Assembly: GCA_028583605.1 (NCBI GenBank) | Contig: CM053328.1 | Span: 14,505,107 to 14,569,106 of the forward strand | DNA from: Dastarcus helophoroides | Lineage: Eukaryota; Arthropoda; Insecta; Coleoptera; Bothrideridae | DNA length: 64,000 nucleotides | Reading direction: 5' to 3' | In this document: positions 35,547 through 46,990 of the stretch, one piece after another | How positions within the stretch are numbered: position 1 is the first letter of the stretch | How the letters are laid out: every line of letters begins with the position of its first letter | The notes under the pieces: model-generated | Told to the model about the DNA's origin: nothing | The model's database searches: none | What the model saw: the letters and a program-made list of their open reading frames with translations, nothing else | Translations under genes and position numbers: made by a program

Positions 35547-37400
35547 GTAAGTCTTCGCTAATTTGGTTTTTGACCTCTACGATTTGGTAACTACTTAAAT
35601 TTTAAACATTTTCTCAATCATATTAAACCTATTTTTTGGACACCATGTTTTAACCATTCTATCAGAATTCCAAATTTTTATTTGAAATATTTATTATTGC
35701 TTAGAAATTTTGAAAAATTCAATTTTTCTACGACTTGTACCACAAACTGGACATTTGAAAAATTTGTAACTATATAGATTTATGAATTTTTTCTTTTTTT
35801 ACAAAACGTTCATTTAATTATTTTTAAATATTTTGCTAAAAATCCACTTTAAACTTGAAATTTTAACATAATATTCTTATTTTACAAAACTTTCGAAATT
35901 TCGACTTCTGTTTCAAAATTTTTAATGTAATGTTTGAGTTTTTTTATCCTTATTGGAGACCAACCGAGTATAGATTGTTACCTGAAACCGAAACCGAATT
36001 TCGGCTTTGATTCTAGTTTCGCCGAAACCGAAACTTGTTAAAATTTGCATTTACCTGCAAATCTAGTGTAATTTCTTAGACTTTTAATAGCTTATTGGGT
36101 TTAAAACCAATAAAAGTAATAATTAAATTATGCATTTAACATCTTTGCAATCATATATTTAAATTCAACTAACACGCTTCGCAATAATATGAATCATTTG
36201 AAAAAGCAATCCAATCACGTATAATAATAATAACCTTACTTTTTATCAGCAATAATGTATTTACAAATCAATACCAAAAATAAATTTTAAGTTCTTCTCG
36301 AAACAACTTTTCCCTCCAAATTTCATTTTTGTAAACCTTCTCCCAAAATCAGAACCTGATCTACGAATTTTTCCAGCCGGACACAAAAACTTGTCAGTTG
36401 TCACCCCTCTCTGTACGCAAACCTCCTTTGGTGACTAAAAGAAAAAACAATTCTTCGTATGACCAAAGTTTAAATATTTTTCTCAATATAGAGCATTTTA
36501 ACCTACATAACAAAAGTTGGAAATTGTTTTTCTTTAATTTCTAGAATTAAGAGATGAAATTTTAAACCAGTATAGTTGAAATCAAAGAAAAAAAATTGAT
36601 ACTTAGACTTCAAACTTGAAATTTTGGCTTTTTTCTCAATATTTCTTGTAGATTCTAGCACTGAAATTCCTTCTTTTATTAAAAATTTTGACATTCACGC
36701 CAAAAGTTCAATTTTTTATTCAAATTTTTATTTGTAATCTACAAATTTCCACAATTTTTGACCTTAGCATTTTTATTAAGAACCATATTTCAATATTTTT
36801 TATCAAAATTTTATTTTTAAATTTCATTTTAATTTTCGTTGCAATTTCGATTTTTTATCTTAATTTTTCTGTTGACATTTCCAAAAATAAATTTTTAGTT
36901 TCTAAAGCATTTTCTCTAAATGTTGAGTTATTGGAAAGAAAATTGTTTCCAAAAACGTTTTTTTCGTTCCCAAAATTTCAAGCTGAATTCACATCAATAA
37001 AAATTTGTGTTGTGCGTTGTATTTGTCACAAAAAGTTAGGTTATCTTTACGGTTTTTGTACTCCATCTGAGTTTAGGACGCACACAAACGAATTCGACAG
37101 TATAGAACACAAAATAACTATTTACACCCAGAAATAAGTAAACTTGGGTGAAAAATATATTTTTTACACGTAACACAATTTTTTCTTGATATGGATTAGA
37201 CTTTAGACTTGAACTCTTTTTTCAAATTTGAGATTTAAAGTCACAATTATGGTCACTAAATGGGTTTTTATTTCTTTTTTGACCTTTTTTCTGTAATCTG
37301 AGGTTAAATTTAAAATTTTGAACCGAAAATTTTTGACATTAAACTTGAAATCTAGATTTCTGTAACGAATTTGACTAGCTAATTTTTTCTCAAGAATTCC
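35547..37400 (+). other. Shaw intron 4, first part
   Basis: A+T-rich intron sequence. A short piece at 35960-36040 repeats GAAACCGAAAC-like words. No gene or clear element is seen. The + strand open frame 36688-37137 is Phe/Ile-rich and compositional in its first half, with no family resemblance. Confidence 0.5.
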
Positions 37401-40130
37401 AGAAATCATTCTGCTGTTTTGCTAAGAAATGGACTTCAGAATTACGGCTTTTTTTAGAACACTGTTTTTCCCTTTATATTTCGATATTAAACTTTAATTG
37501 TTTTAAATTTTTTGTTTTATAAAGTTTTACATTTTTCTCAAGGATTTTACAAACTTTTTACCTCTTTAAAAGAATTTTCACTTTAAGTATCAAAACGTTC
37601 GACTGCTTTTCACAAACTTTTGACTTATTTTTCTTAAAGTTTTTTTTTGATAGGAAAATGTCAATTTCAAAGGTCATAGTTTTCATTAAAAAAATGATGT
37701 TTTTTAAAAATAATAGATTTTGAATTTAAAATTTTCAAATAAAAATAAAAAAGTTAAACCAAAATATTTCATTATTTTTTTTATAGATTTCGGGGATTAT
37801 TAATTTCTTGTAGAAATTCCCTAAGACTTTTTTCCCAAAAGTTTGACCTTAAAAGCAAAATGTAAACTTTTTCTAAAAATTTGGAATTTCCTTTGAAATG
37901 TCGACCTTAAATATTTATACTCTTCCGTCAAAATTTTAAATTCAAGTTTGCAATTGTTTTGATAAGTTTTGGTTTATCGAAATGTCGAGTTTTTTAAAAC
38001 TTTACAATCTCAGAATCTCAAAATTTCAACCGTTAGCTCAAAAATGTCGATTTTTGTTTTCGAATGTTTTCTCAAAATTTCCGACTATTTTATCAAAATT
38101 TGCTGTTAACATATTTCTCTTTCTCGTAATATTTAAGTTTTAAAATCTCATTATTCCGAGTGCTTACTAAAAGTCAAGGTTTTTGTGACAATTTATTTTT
38201 TTTCTTTCTTTAAATTTTCTGAAATGCTTTTAAAAGTTTATTATTTTTATTTTTGTTTAAAATCTTCCCTTTTTCTAAAATGTTGACCTTAAACGTAAAA
38301 TTAAACTTTTTATAAAAATTTGGACTTCCCGTTAAAATATCTAATTTGAACATTTAGATAGACTTATCTTTCAAAATTTTGAATAAAGCTGGAATTGTTT
38401 TTAAAATTTTTGATTTTTCATAAATATTTCGTAGACCCAGGAATACTAAAATTTGGACCATTGACTCAAAATCTTCATTTTATAAATTTAGATTTTTACT
38501 CTCAGATATTTTTTCAACATGTTGACGTACTTATTGAATTTCAAGTCTTTTTCGACAATTAAATTTTTTTAAAGCAGTCTATCTGCAGGTAATTGTAGCA
38601 AAAAAGTTTTCAGAATGCTAGATCTTCATAGTGAAGCGCCTTTTTTGAAAACTTTGGATTTTTTTTGAAAATTTCTTTAAAATTTCAACATTATTCGATT
38701 CGAGTTATTTTAAGATTTTGAAATATTTTGCAAAATTTCTAATTTTTATTCATACTTTCGCTGGTTTTAAAATTTTCGATTTGTTTTATAAATTTCAACT
38801 ACATCAAAGTGTCGACTATTTACAACTTTAAAGAAAATTTTGACCTTTTGGAAAATTTCAATGTTTTTTCAAAATTCCAGTTTTTTTGAAAATAGTCAAT
38901 CAAAAATTTTGACTCCTTAAAAAAAAGACATTTATCTTTTTAATTTTTCTTTAGTTTTAACTAACCAGAGTTTTTCAACATTTCTAGTTTTTTGGAATTT
39001 TAGAATTCTTTCAAAAATTTTCACTTTTCTTCAATATTTGGGCTCTTCAAAAATTTCGTCTTTTTTTGAAAATTTAACAGAGATCTCCACATTTCTGCAA
39101 AATTTTGATTATCTGTTTTTTTCGGATAATTATACAAAATTTCAACTTTTCTAAAAGTTTTTTTGAAAAGATCGTCTTTTAACAGTATTTTTTCAAATAT
39201 TGACATTATTTTTCAAAGGTTTGATTTTTTAAGTTCTGATTTTTCATGAAAATTTTGAAATTTTGTGATTTTTTAAAATTTTGACTTTTAAAAATTGCCA
39301 CTTTTTTATTTCTCTTTTATCTGAAAATATTGATTTTTTTTAAATCGATTCCTGTGAAAATTTTGGATTATTTTGCAAACACTTTGTTGCATTTCAAAGT
39401 TTTTAATTTACTTCGAAAATTTGAACTTTTTTCATAATGTCGATATTGACTTTTTTGAAAAGCCTAACTCTTTGCGAAAACTTCGACATTTTAGTAAATT
39501 GCATTTCTTTTCGACATTTGTGACTTTTGACTTTTTTCTCAAAGTTTTAGCTAACAAAAATTTCGAAATTTTTGATAATTTTGATTTGGGCTTTTCAAAA
39601 ATTTAGGTTTGCAGAAGATTTCACTAAAAATTCTTTATTTTTTTTTAATCTCGACATTCATAATTGCGACTATTTTTTAAATTTTTGACTATTTTTTAAA
39701 ATTTAAACTTTTTTTTTTTCAATAATTTGACCATTTTTAAAATGTTTATTTTATTTAAATCCTGCGTTTTTTTTGAAAGTTTCAACTTTTTTTGAAAGCT
39801 TCGACATTTTTTAAAATTTTGACTTTTTTGGAAATTTTGATTGTTTGGAGAATTTCCTCTTTCTTTAAAATTTTGACCTTTTTTAAACTTTTTTAATATT
39901 TCTACTCTTTTAAGGATCTGGAATGCTTTTGGAAGATATATTTTTAGTTAAAATTTCAACATTTCAAATAATTCTTGAGAAATCGACTTTTTTTGAAAAT
40001 TTTGATTTTTTTAAATTGATCCTGTTTTATCTTTACTTTTTAAAAAATTTTAACTTTTTGTTTTTTTTAAATCAGATTTTCTTTAAAAACTTCGACATTT
40101 TTATGTAATATTTTAGAAAATTTAAATAAT
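37401..40130 (+). repeat. Degenerate T-rich tract in Shaw intron 4
   Basis: The longest and most regular block: TTTTTTGAAAATTTTGAC and TTTTTAAATTTCGAC words recur on the + strand, densest at 38650-40130. Open frames here are compositional. Confidence 0.85.
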
Positions 40131-41740
40131 AATGCGAGATTTTCAGAGAATTCCAAATCTTTGGTAAAGTTGCAGATTTAGAGTCAAAATGTTCAAACAA
40201 AGTTAAAATGTTGAATAAATTCGAAAACGTCCAAAAAATTAAAAATTTTGAAACATGGAGAAATTTTCATAAAAAGTAAAAATTTCAAAAAATCAAAATT
40301 TTCAAAACTATTGAAAATTAGAAAAATTAGAAAAAATTTGTATTTAATTTTTAAAACAATCGAAACATTCATAAATGTCAAAAAAAGTGAAATTATGAAA
40401 AAAAAAATATTTAGAAAAATTAATGTCTTAAAAAAACATGCAATTTAAAAAAAATTAAATTTGTAAAAAACAGAAAAATTTTTAGCATTTTGAAAAATAA
40501 ATGAATTTTTAAAAAATGTCACAACTGTTAAAAAAGCCCAATTTCCCAAAAACAAACAATCTGAAAAAAGTAAAAATTTGTACAAGAAAATTTTGAGAAA
40601 TGTCGAAATCTCTAAAAAAGGTAAAATTTTCAAAAAAAAATATCGGCCGAAAATTCCGGAAGTAAATTCGTATTATTTCAAAAAATCGTAAATATTGAAA
40701 AATGGAGAAATTTTAAAAAGTATTCGAAATTAGAAAAATGTTTCCAAAAATATTTTGAAAAAGTGAAATTTTGAAAAAATATAAATGTTTTATAAAAATT
40801 TTAACAAGCACTTAAAAAACTCAAAATGTTGAAAATAAGTGCGAAAATTTGAAAATAAATCAAAATTTTGTAGTTTTAAAACAAATATTTAAAATTTTCA
40901 AAAAAAAACGAAGATTTAAAAAAAATAACGAGTTTTAAAGAAGGTTTGAATTTGCCAAAAAATCAGTGAAAAAAGTCTGGAATTGAAAAAAACAATCGAA
41001 AATTTAAAATAAAATGTGGAAACAGTAGACTCCCGCTAAATTTGCGCTCACCGGGCTGGATCGACCGTTAAAGTTGCTGCTCCCCTACCATCCCTACCAT
41101 TGTCGGAAAATGTATATGTTGTATTGCTTCTTGTGCGGTTGAGTGGGTTATTCAAAAGTGGCGCTAAAATTCGGAAGTCTAATTCGTCATTTGAAAATTA
41201 GAGAGGGGGAATATCCGCGCAACTTTAGCGATCGTATCTTGTCAACTTTAACAAGCGAACGGGCGCATCTTTAGCAGGAGTCGACTGAATTATCAAAGGT
41301 TGAGATTTTTAAAAAAAATCGAATTTTTCGAAAAATTTGAAATATCTAAAATTTCAAAAAAGGTCGAAACTTTCGAAAAGATCCAACCTTTCAAAAGTTC
41401 AAATCGACATTTTAAAAAAATAAAAATTTTGAAACAAATCGCCATTTGAGGAAAAGTGCAAATTCTGGAAAAAGAAGTCCCAATTCTGAAATAAAATGAT
41501 AAAAAAATTTTAACTTTTTAAAAAACTTGACATTTTCAAAACAATTTAAAGCCTTAAATCTGAAATTTTAATAAATATTTGCAATGTTTGAAGTTTAATA
41601 AAAAAAAACAGAGTTTTAAACAGCAGCTGAAGTTTTCTTATTAAATGATGTCAAATTTTGAAAAAGTCAAAATTTTTAAAAAAGCCGAAAAATTTGTTCT
41701 AAAAAGTATTAATTTAAAAAAAAAAGGAAATTATGAGAGG
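40131..41740 (-). repeat. Degenerate A-rich tract, polarity flipped relative to the preceding block
   Basis: From about 40130 the + strand switches abruptly to AAAATTTTCAAAAA and TCGAAATTT words, the reverse complement of the preceding block. A pogo-like MITE at 41023-41287 interrupts it. Confidence 0.85.
41023..41287. mobile_element. Pogo/Tigger-like MITE, 265 bp
   Basis: The left end reads CAGTAGACTCCCGCTAAATT and the right end, reverse-complemented, CAGTCGACTCCTGCTAAAGA, both continuing with a GCGC. The CAGT(A/C)GACTCC(C/T)GCTAA pattern resembles pogo-type ends. TA target duplication is not evident (AA on both sides). The interior is GC-richer than its surroundings and non-coding. Confidence 0.8.
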
Positions 41741-41784
41741 CTCGTCTCGCTGTTTGAGAACTCCTGCTGTATGGTATTGTATTT

Positions 41785-41890
41785 ATATGATACATCGAAT
41801 ATCGAATAAATTTGCCGATGTATCAAAACATATCGATACATCAATTGAGTACACTATCGATGTTTTAAAAATTTTGGGCATCCCTACGCC
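41785..41890. repeat. TATCGATA-rich cluster, copy 3
   Basis: Contains ATATCGATACATC and ACACTATCGATGTTTT, followed by GGGCATCCCTACG. Related to the clusters at 9285-9345 and 11690-11775. Confidence 0.55.
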
Positions 41891-43294
41891 ACGGCATTTG
41901 GTAAATTGAAACTTAAACTTGATAATCTAACCCTACTGCTGAAAAATGCTGAAATGTGTATACTATAATTGATTAAATTGTATTTTAATTTGATTCTTAG
42001 TATTCCTGTTCTCCCCGTAAGCGAAAATTGCCTATATTAGAAAAGAAAAAACGCCCGTACGATTCTGGCAGGTCGGCAGGCATCAATTCGAAATGCTCCG
42101 TGCGTTATAAGCAAGACAACGGCAATATTTTTCATCTGTCAATTTTGAAGAATATTTTTTTCATAAAATTGATTTTGTTTTGAGATTGAAATCTTGTACA
42201 GATGACAATTACAAAGAAACGATGAGCAGCCTTACATTATTTAGCAAGAGCAGTTTACTTATACAGAAATAGACATTAGTAAGCGAGACCTCAATTATAG
42301 AGAAGGCAGTTGAAATCTAATAAATTACTAACTTCAAAAAAGCAATTGTGTGTGGGGCCAATGTAAACGTTTTTAAAAATGGATGAAAAATATTTTGAAA
42401 GTGTGCAGATATAAAACTTGGATAATAAGTTAGGATTTTGAGTATGCAGTTACTCAAATTAGACAAGATCAAGGACTGGATTGTATACAAATATATAAAA
42501 AATATAAAAACTACAAATACTAATTTTAATTTACAAATGATGAAATTTTTATTTTTGAAATTTGAAAATTAAAAAAAGTATTATTACATCGCAGATTTTA
42601 GTTTTCACTTTTGTCAGCAGTCCCCATAACTGCCTATTTTTTTTAAATTTAGTTTAATAAGTGTTTCTCCCTTTAATAGTCATCGGTTAAATTTCCATAA
42701 AATATGTTTTCTTTAAGTAAGGTTACGCCTAGATTCAAGATCTGCTAACCAAATTATTTCAAAACGTATCAATTTTAATTTAAATGCTCCTGAAATAGTC
42801 GCAACAATATTATTTTTTCTTTTTTTTTTTGTTAATGATTTGTCCCTTTCATGACAATCAAACTTTATAAAAACCTGTCTTCTTTAATCAATTCTTTTAA
42901 CCAGATAGTTTTAAGACTGATCGTTTTTTAACTTGAAGCCTATCAAATGGCCTAAGGAATATTATTAGATAAAAAAAAATTGCCAGTAGCCAGTAGAAGA
43001 GCAATTGTAAAAAAAAAATTCATAGCAAGTACATTTTATTACAGTTACACATGTATAGGAATGTGTAAATTATTTTAATTTTTTGATATTTCGTTAGTGC
43101 ATTTCCCTTTCATAAACACTTTATAGCTAAATCTTTACAAAATGCATTTAGTTTAGTTAATTTTGAGAGTTAGAATTGGATTCAGAATTTGGTAAATAAA
43201 TTACTTCAGGCCTTATATTACAAGCCCGTGAAATAATTGGGTTGGTTGAAACGATATTATTATTATTTTTTTTTTTTTTTTTTAGTGAAATAGG
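41891..43294 (+). other. Shaw intron 4 sequence with a degenerate repeated motif
   Basis: No gene. A motif of the form GTnTTTCTCCCTTTCAT...ATCAAACTTTATA recurs imperfectly near 42660, 42842, 43103 and, beyond the Penelope arms, 43690. A second motif (ATTACTTCA ... GAAATAnTnG ... GATATTATT) recurs near 42750, 43200 and 43790. Confidence 0.5.
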
Positions 43295-43545
43295 CTAGTC
43301 CTTAGTTATCTTTAAAATTGAAATACAAATCTTGTCCCCTGGAACCAAGAAAGATTAAAAACACAACAAAGGTTGGTCTAACGCGTTTCGAGAGCCAAGC
43401 ATCATCTTCAAAGAGATCAGAGTATCTTTGATAGGCACTGCAGTATCTCTCTGAAGATGATAGCTTGGCTATCGAAACGCGTTAGAGCAAACTTTGTTGT
43501 GTTAATCTTTCTTGATTTCAGGGGACAAGATTTGTATTTGGATAT
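43295..43545. mobile_element. Penelope-like arms in inverted arrangement
   Basis: Two copies of the Penelope-type terminal repeat face each other. The left half (about 43295-43420) runs as the reverse complement of the right half (about 43435-43541): CTTGTCCCCTGGAACCAAGA on the left, TTTCAGGGGACAAGATTTG on the right. Paired or inverted terminal segments are characteristic of Penelope-like elements. The right arm carries the best hammerhead-like motif in the window. Confidence 0.85.
43447..43487 (+). ncRNA. Hammerhead-ribozyme-like motif in the Penelope arm
   Basis: Read in order: CTCT (stem I, 5'), CTGAAGA (fits the CUGANGA core, 43451-43457), one extra T, GATAGC-TTG-GCTATC (stem II), GAAA (43474-43477), CGCGTT (short stem III and cleavage triplet GUU), AGAG (stem I, 3'). 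Predicted cut is between 43483 and 43484. The extra T before stem II is not canonical, so activity is uncertain. Hammerheads with very short stem III are known from Penelope-like elements. Related, more mutated copies lie at 4479-4519, 43376-43416, 48126-48164 and 58989-59029 on the minus strand. Confidence 0.6.
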
Positions 43546-43967
43546 TATTACTTGATAAGAAAATTTTTAAGATTCCTAGTACTAACTACGAAATTCTTGA
43601 AATTGATCACGATTGTAGCTAACAGACACCAACGGGTGCACAATTATCGAAATAAATTATTTTGTCATTTTTCAACTTTTTGAATTTTCGTCAAGTGTTT
43701 CTCCTTTTCATTGCAATCAAACTTATCGTAGAATCTCTACAAAGGATAGTTATTTTAGTCAATTTTGAAACCTTAATTCAGAAGCACATAAATTGCTTCA
43801 AGACTTACTGTTTTCACATAAGAAACTCATGAAGTGGTTCAGATATTATTTTTCGTTTTTTTTCTTCTTTCCTGAAAATTAATTTATATCTTTACAGAAT
43901 ATATCAATTTTGGACAATCTGCTTGTCTCATTTTTTTTCTAATAGTCATGCTGTCTTTTATGTGTAG
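43546..43967 (+). other. Shaw intron 4, last part
   Basis: A+T-rich. It includes the last copies of the degenerate motif near 43690 and 43790. The acceptor at the end is TTTTATGTGTAG, with a pyrimidine-rich stretch farther upstream. Confidence 0.55.
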
Positions 43968-44178
43968 GCCAGAGCTAAGCTTCCGAAGAAACGTAGACGG
44001 GTTTTGCCGGTGGAACCGACGAGGGGACCACGACTACCAGGTCAAACACCTCAAAGCGGCCCCCCTGGATCGGGCGGTGGCCCGGCCAGCGGACCCTGCC
44101 CAGCTCAAAATAGAAGAATGAACGCCATCAAGTCCAATCATCCCAAGGATAACATTCTTGGGGGTGGACCTAAACTAG
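43968..44178 (+). CDS. Shaw: Shaw potassium channel, coding exon 5 (proximal C-terminus)
   Basis: Encodes residues 425-494 plus one base of codon 495, directly after 'YYSHTQ'. It begins 'ARAKLPKKRRRVLPVEPTRG', a polybasic stretch conserved just behind S6 in Shaw, then a Pro/Gly-rich segment ('GPPGSGGGPASGPC') and ends 'GGGPKL'. It lies in the cytoplasm and is probably disordered. The donor is CTAG|GTGAGA at 44179. Reading on through the donor adds GETTDPFFK and a stop at 44205-44207, directly followed by AATAAA signals, so this exon may also serve as a 3'-terminal exon. Confidence 0.93.
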
Positions 44179-44202
44179 GTGAGACTACCGACCCTTTCTT
44201 TA

Positions 44203-44228
44203 AATAAATACCTCCAGTTTTAAATAAA
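44203..44228 (+). promoter_or_regulatory. Shaw: Two AATAAA signals just inside Shaw intron 5
   Basis: AATAAA occurs at 44203-44208, overlapping the readthrough stop, and at 44223-44228. Use of either would end the transcript after coding exon 5 and give a channel of about 503 residues, close to the length I recall for fly Shaw. In A+T-rich DNA such hexamers also arise by chance. Confidence 0.45.
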
Positions 44229-45600
44229 TATCGTACATTTTTTGAAATCAGTTGGCATTGGTATTGTAATCTGTTCAAGTTCAAATATATTTATTTTTTT
44301 ATTTTTATTACCATGAAACAATTTAATTAGAAATGCTTTTTTGTTTACTTTTTTCACAAACGATTGTTACTGTTGTAAAAAAACTTCATTGGAACATTCA
44401 CATTAAAAAATTTGAAAAATAAAAAGAATCCCTTATTTTCAAAATACGAGCTTTGTCATGACAATTTTAAATGTAAGAGTTTGTACTCTGCATCTTTGTT
44501 TAAATTAACGTGTTCTGGTGAAATACATAGATAGCGTTATTAATACCAATTACCTGCGTAATACATTCTGAAGTTAACATTATTTGTTCGATGCTTTATA
44601 TTTATTTATATCAGTCAGAATTTCCCAGCTCGTATTCTATTTATCTCAATATCTCAGATTTTCCACTTCCTTGTTCGTATGAACGATCGCTGCACCACTT
44701 AACTGTAGGATTTATATCCACAATATACGGCGCACCACTTTAGATGGATACTACCCGATTTATATTCAGTTTAATCCAAAAGTACGTGATTTATTTGACA
44801 GATATAGAAGACTGCGAAGACCATATTGTATCGTCTGCGAGAAATAACGGCGGAAGATGCGATCGCCTCTGATAAAGGTTCGAAACAACAAGCGAATACA
44901 TCGTGTGAGCGTCCTGAAACTTGTGGCTGAAGCTTTAAATCCTTTTTCTTTCAATGTTTACAAAATAAGCACTATCCGGAGCGAAGCCGAGGCGTTATCT
45001 ACACGAGAGTACTATCGCAAACCACGAACACAATGAGTGTGATTGGCAATAATTGGGCGATTGTGTTCAATGTTTAAACTAATCGAAAACAGTGAAAGAT
45101 ACGGAAACTTTTATTTCCAAAGCCTTTTCCAGCTTTAAACCCGATTGAGTATAGAAAATTACTTCCCATTCGCTCCCAACTGTTTTCAATTGGTTTGATA
45201 TAAACGTTGCTGTTGGTTTTTTGAATTTTGTACACCATTACGAAATATTTTCAGACACTGCCAAGCTTTTGATTTGTTTGTGTTAGCACATAAGTTTTAC
45301 ATCATAATAATGAGCTTTTGTGAAAAATCTCCCATTTTAAAAGGGGTCGAGTCAGTGAAGGTTCATAATTCTAAACCCTCCAGAATATATTTGATTTTGA
45401 CAGAAACCTAGATGCCCCGAAGCACTTCCAGAAAATTTCTCCGGCGCACGAATCTTGAAGTCGTAAAATTAGAAAAAGTGAAAAGTGTTGTATAGAATTT
45501 TGATCGGTTTAATCGGTAGGAATTTAAATGTTTATTACATTTACTTATTTGACCATTCACTCTTCAAGAAATCTCAAAACCTTACTAACCTGACATTTGG
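44229..45600 (+). other. Shaw intron 5, first part
   Basis: A+T-rich with a more balanced patch at about 44690-45070. That patch vaguely resembles coding DNA on the + strand ('RYRRLRRPYCIV', then stops), but I could not place it in a family. Confidence 0.45.
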
Positions 45601-46990
45601 CAAAGTGGTTCCTTACAAGGCGAATTTTTTTTTGAAAATTTCGACTTTTTCAAAATTTAGATTTTCTTAAATTTTGGCATTTTTAAAAATTTTTACAAAT
45701 TTCCAATGTTTGAAAGTTTTAACTTTTTTTTATAAATTCCAAATTTTCTTGAAAATTTTAACTTATTTCAAGCTGTTTACTTTTTGAACATTTGGACTTT
45801 TTTAAAAGAATCAAATTTTTAATCAAAATTTTTTTCAAAAATTTAATTTTCTTTGAAAATGTAGAAATATTCACTGCAACGTTTTCTTGAAAGCTTCACT
45901 CATTTTTGAATATTTTGTTCCCCAATTCGAATTTTTCTTGAAAATTTGACTTCAATTTGGAAATATTCAACTTTTTTTGAAATCTCGCCTTGTTTGAAAT
46001 TTCCTAAAACTTTTTTGAAAATTCCGATGATTTTTATATTTTAAATATTTTGACTTAATGTATTTTTTTAGGTACATTTTATTAAAATTATCTCTCGAAA
46101 TTGCGACTTTTTTGTAAAACTAACTTTTTTAAAATTCGACATTTTTCAAACTTTTTTTGAAAATTTATTTGTTGAAAATTTCGACTTTTAAATACATTAA
46201 CTTGCTTAAAGTTTTTGATTTTTAAACCTAGCCATTTTTTCAAGATCGCAACTATTTCTCAAATTTATAATTTTCTGAAAATATCTTTTTTTAAATATCT
46301 GGGCCTTCCATTTTTGCAAAATTTCGACTTATTTTAAAAATTTCCGAGTTTTTATCAAAATCTCTACTTTTTCCATATTTTGACTTGTTTTAAATATTTC
46401 AACTCTTTCACAATCTTCCTTTTTTCAATATTTTGTCTTGGATGCCAGAATTCCTTTTTTTTTAAATTTCGACTCTTTCTAGGAAGTTTGACTCGACTTG
46501 AAAATCTGAAAATTCTGAAACTAAATGTGGATCTTTTTTTAAACTTCCTTTTTTTGCGTAATGATTGTGTTGAAATAGTTTTTTTTTTAACTTTTACCTT
46601 TTTTCTTTGAAAATTTTCGCTTTTTCTTAACTATTACTTTTTCTCCAAATTAAGACTTATGTGAAAATTGGGACTTTTTTAATAAAACTTTGCCTGCCAT
46701 GCAAATTTAAATTTTATTTTAAAAATACAACTATTTTTAAAAAGTTGGATTATTTTAAAATTTCAGCTTTTTCAAATGTTTTCAAAATTTTTTTTGTGTT
46801 TTAAAATTTATCATTTTTCTGAAAGTTTTGAGTATTTTAAATTTTTACTTTTTTAGAAAACTGACATTTTTTCAAAACTTCTACCTTTTTTGAAAATTAT
46901 ACTTTTTTTAATTTCGCCGTTTTTTCGAAACTTTGAATTTTCCCGGAATTCTTGAATTGTTTTGATGAATTTTACTTTTTAAATCGTGAA
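45601..46990 (+). repeat. Degenerate T-rich tract in Shaw intron 5
   Basis: Same word set and polarity as 37401-40130. Open frames inside (for example 46380-46610) are compositional. Confidence 0.8.

Noticed and set aside
43376..43416. Second intact hammerhead in the left Penelope arm
   Set aside because: Stem II has lost pairing (GATGC against CTCTC) and the CTGAAGA core begins TTGAAGA, so it is counted only as a decayed relative.
44690..45070. Balanced patch that might encode a Harbinger-like transposase piece
   Set aside because: Only a few short residue runs look suggestive, with stops between; no catalytic block could be placed.
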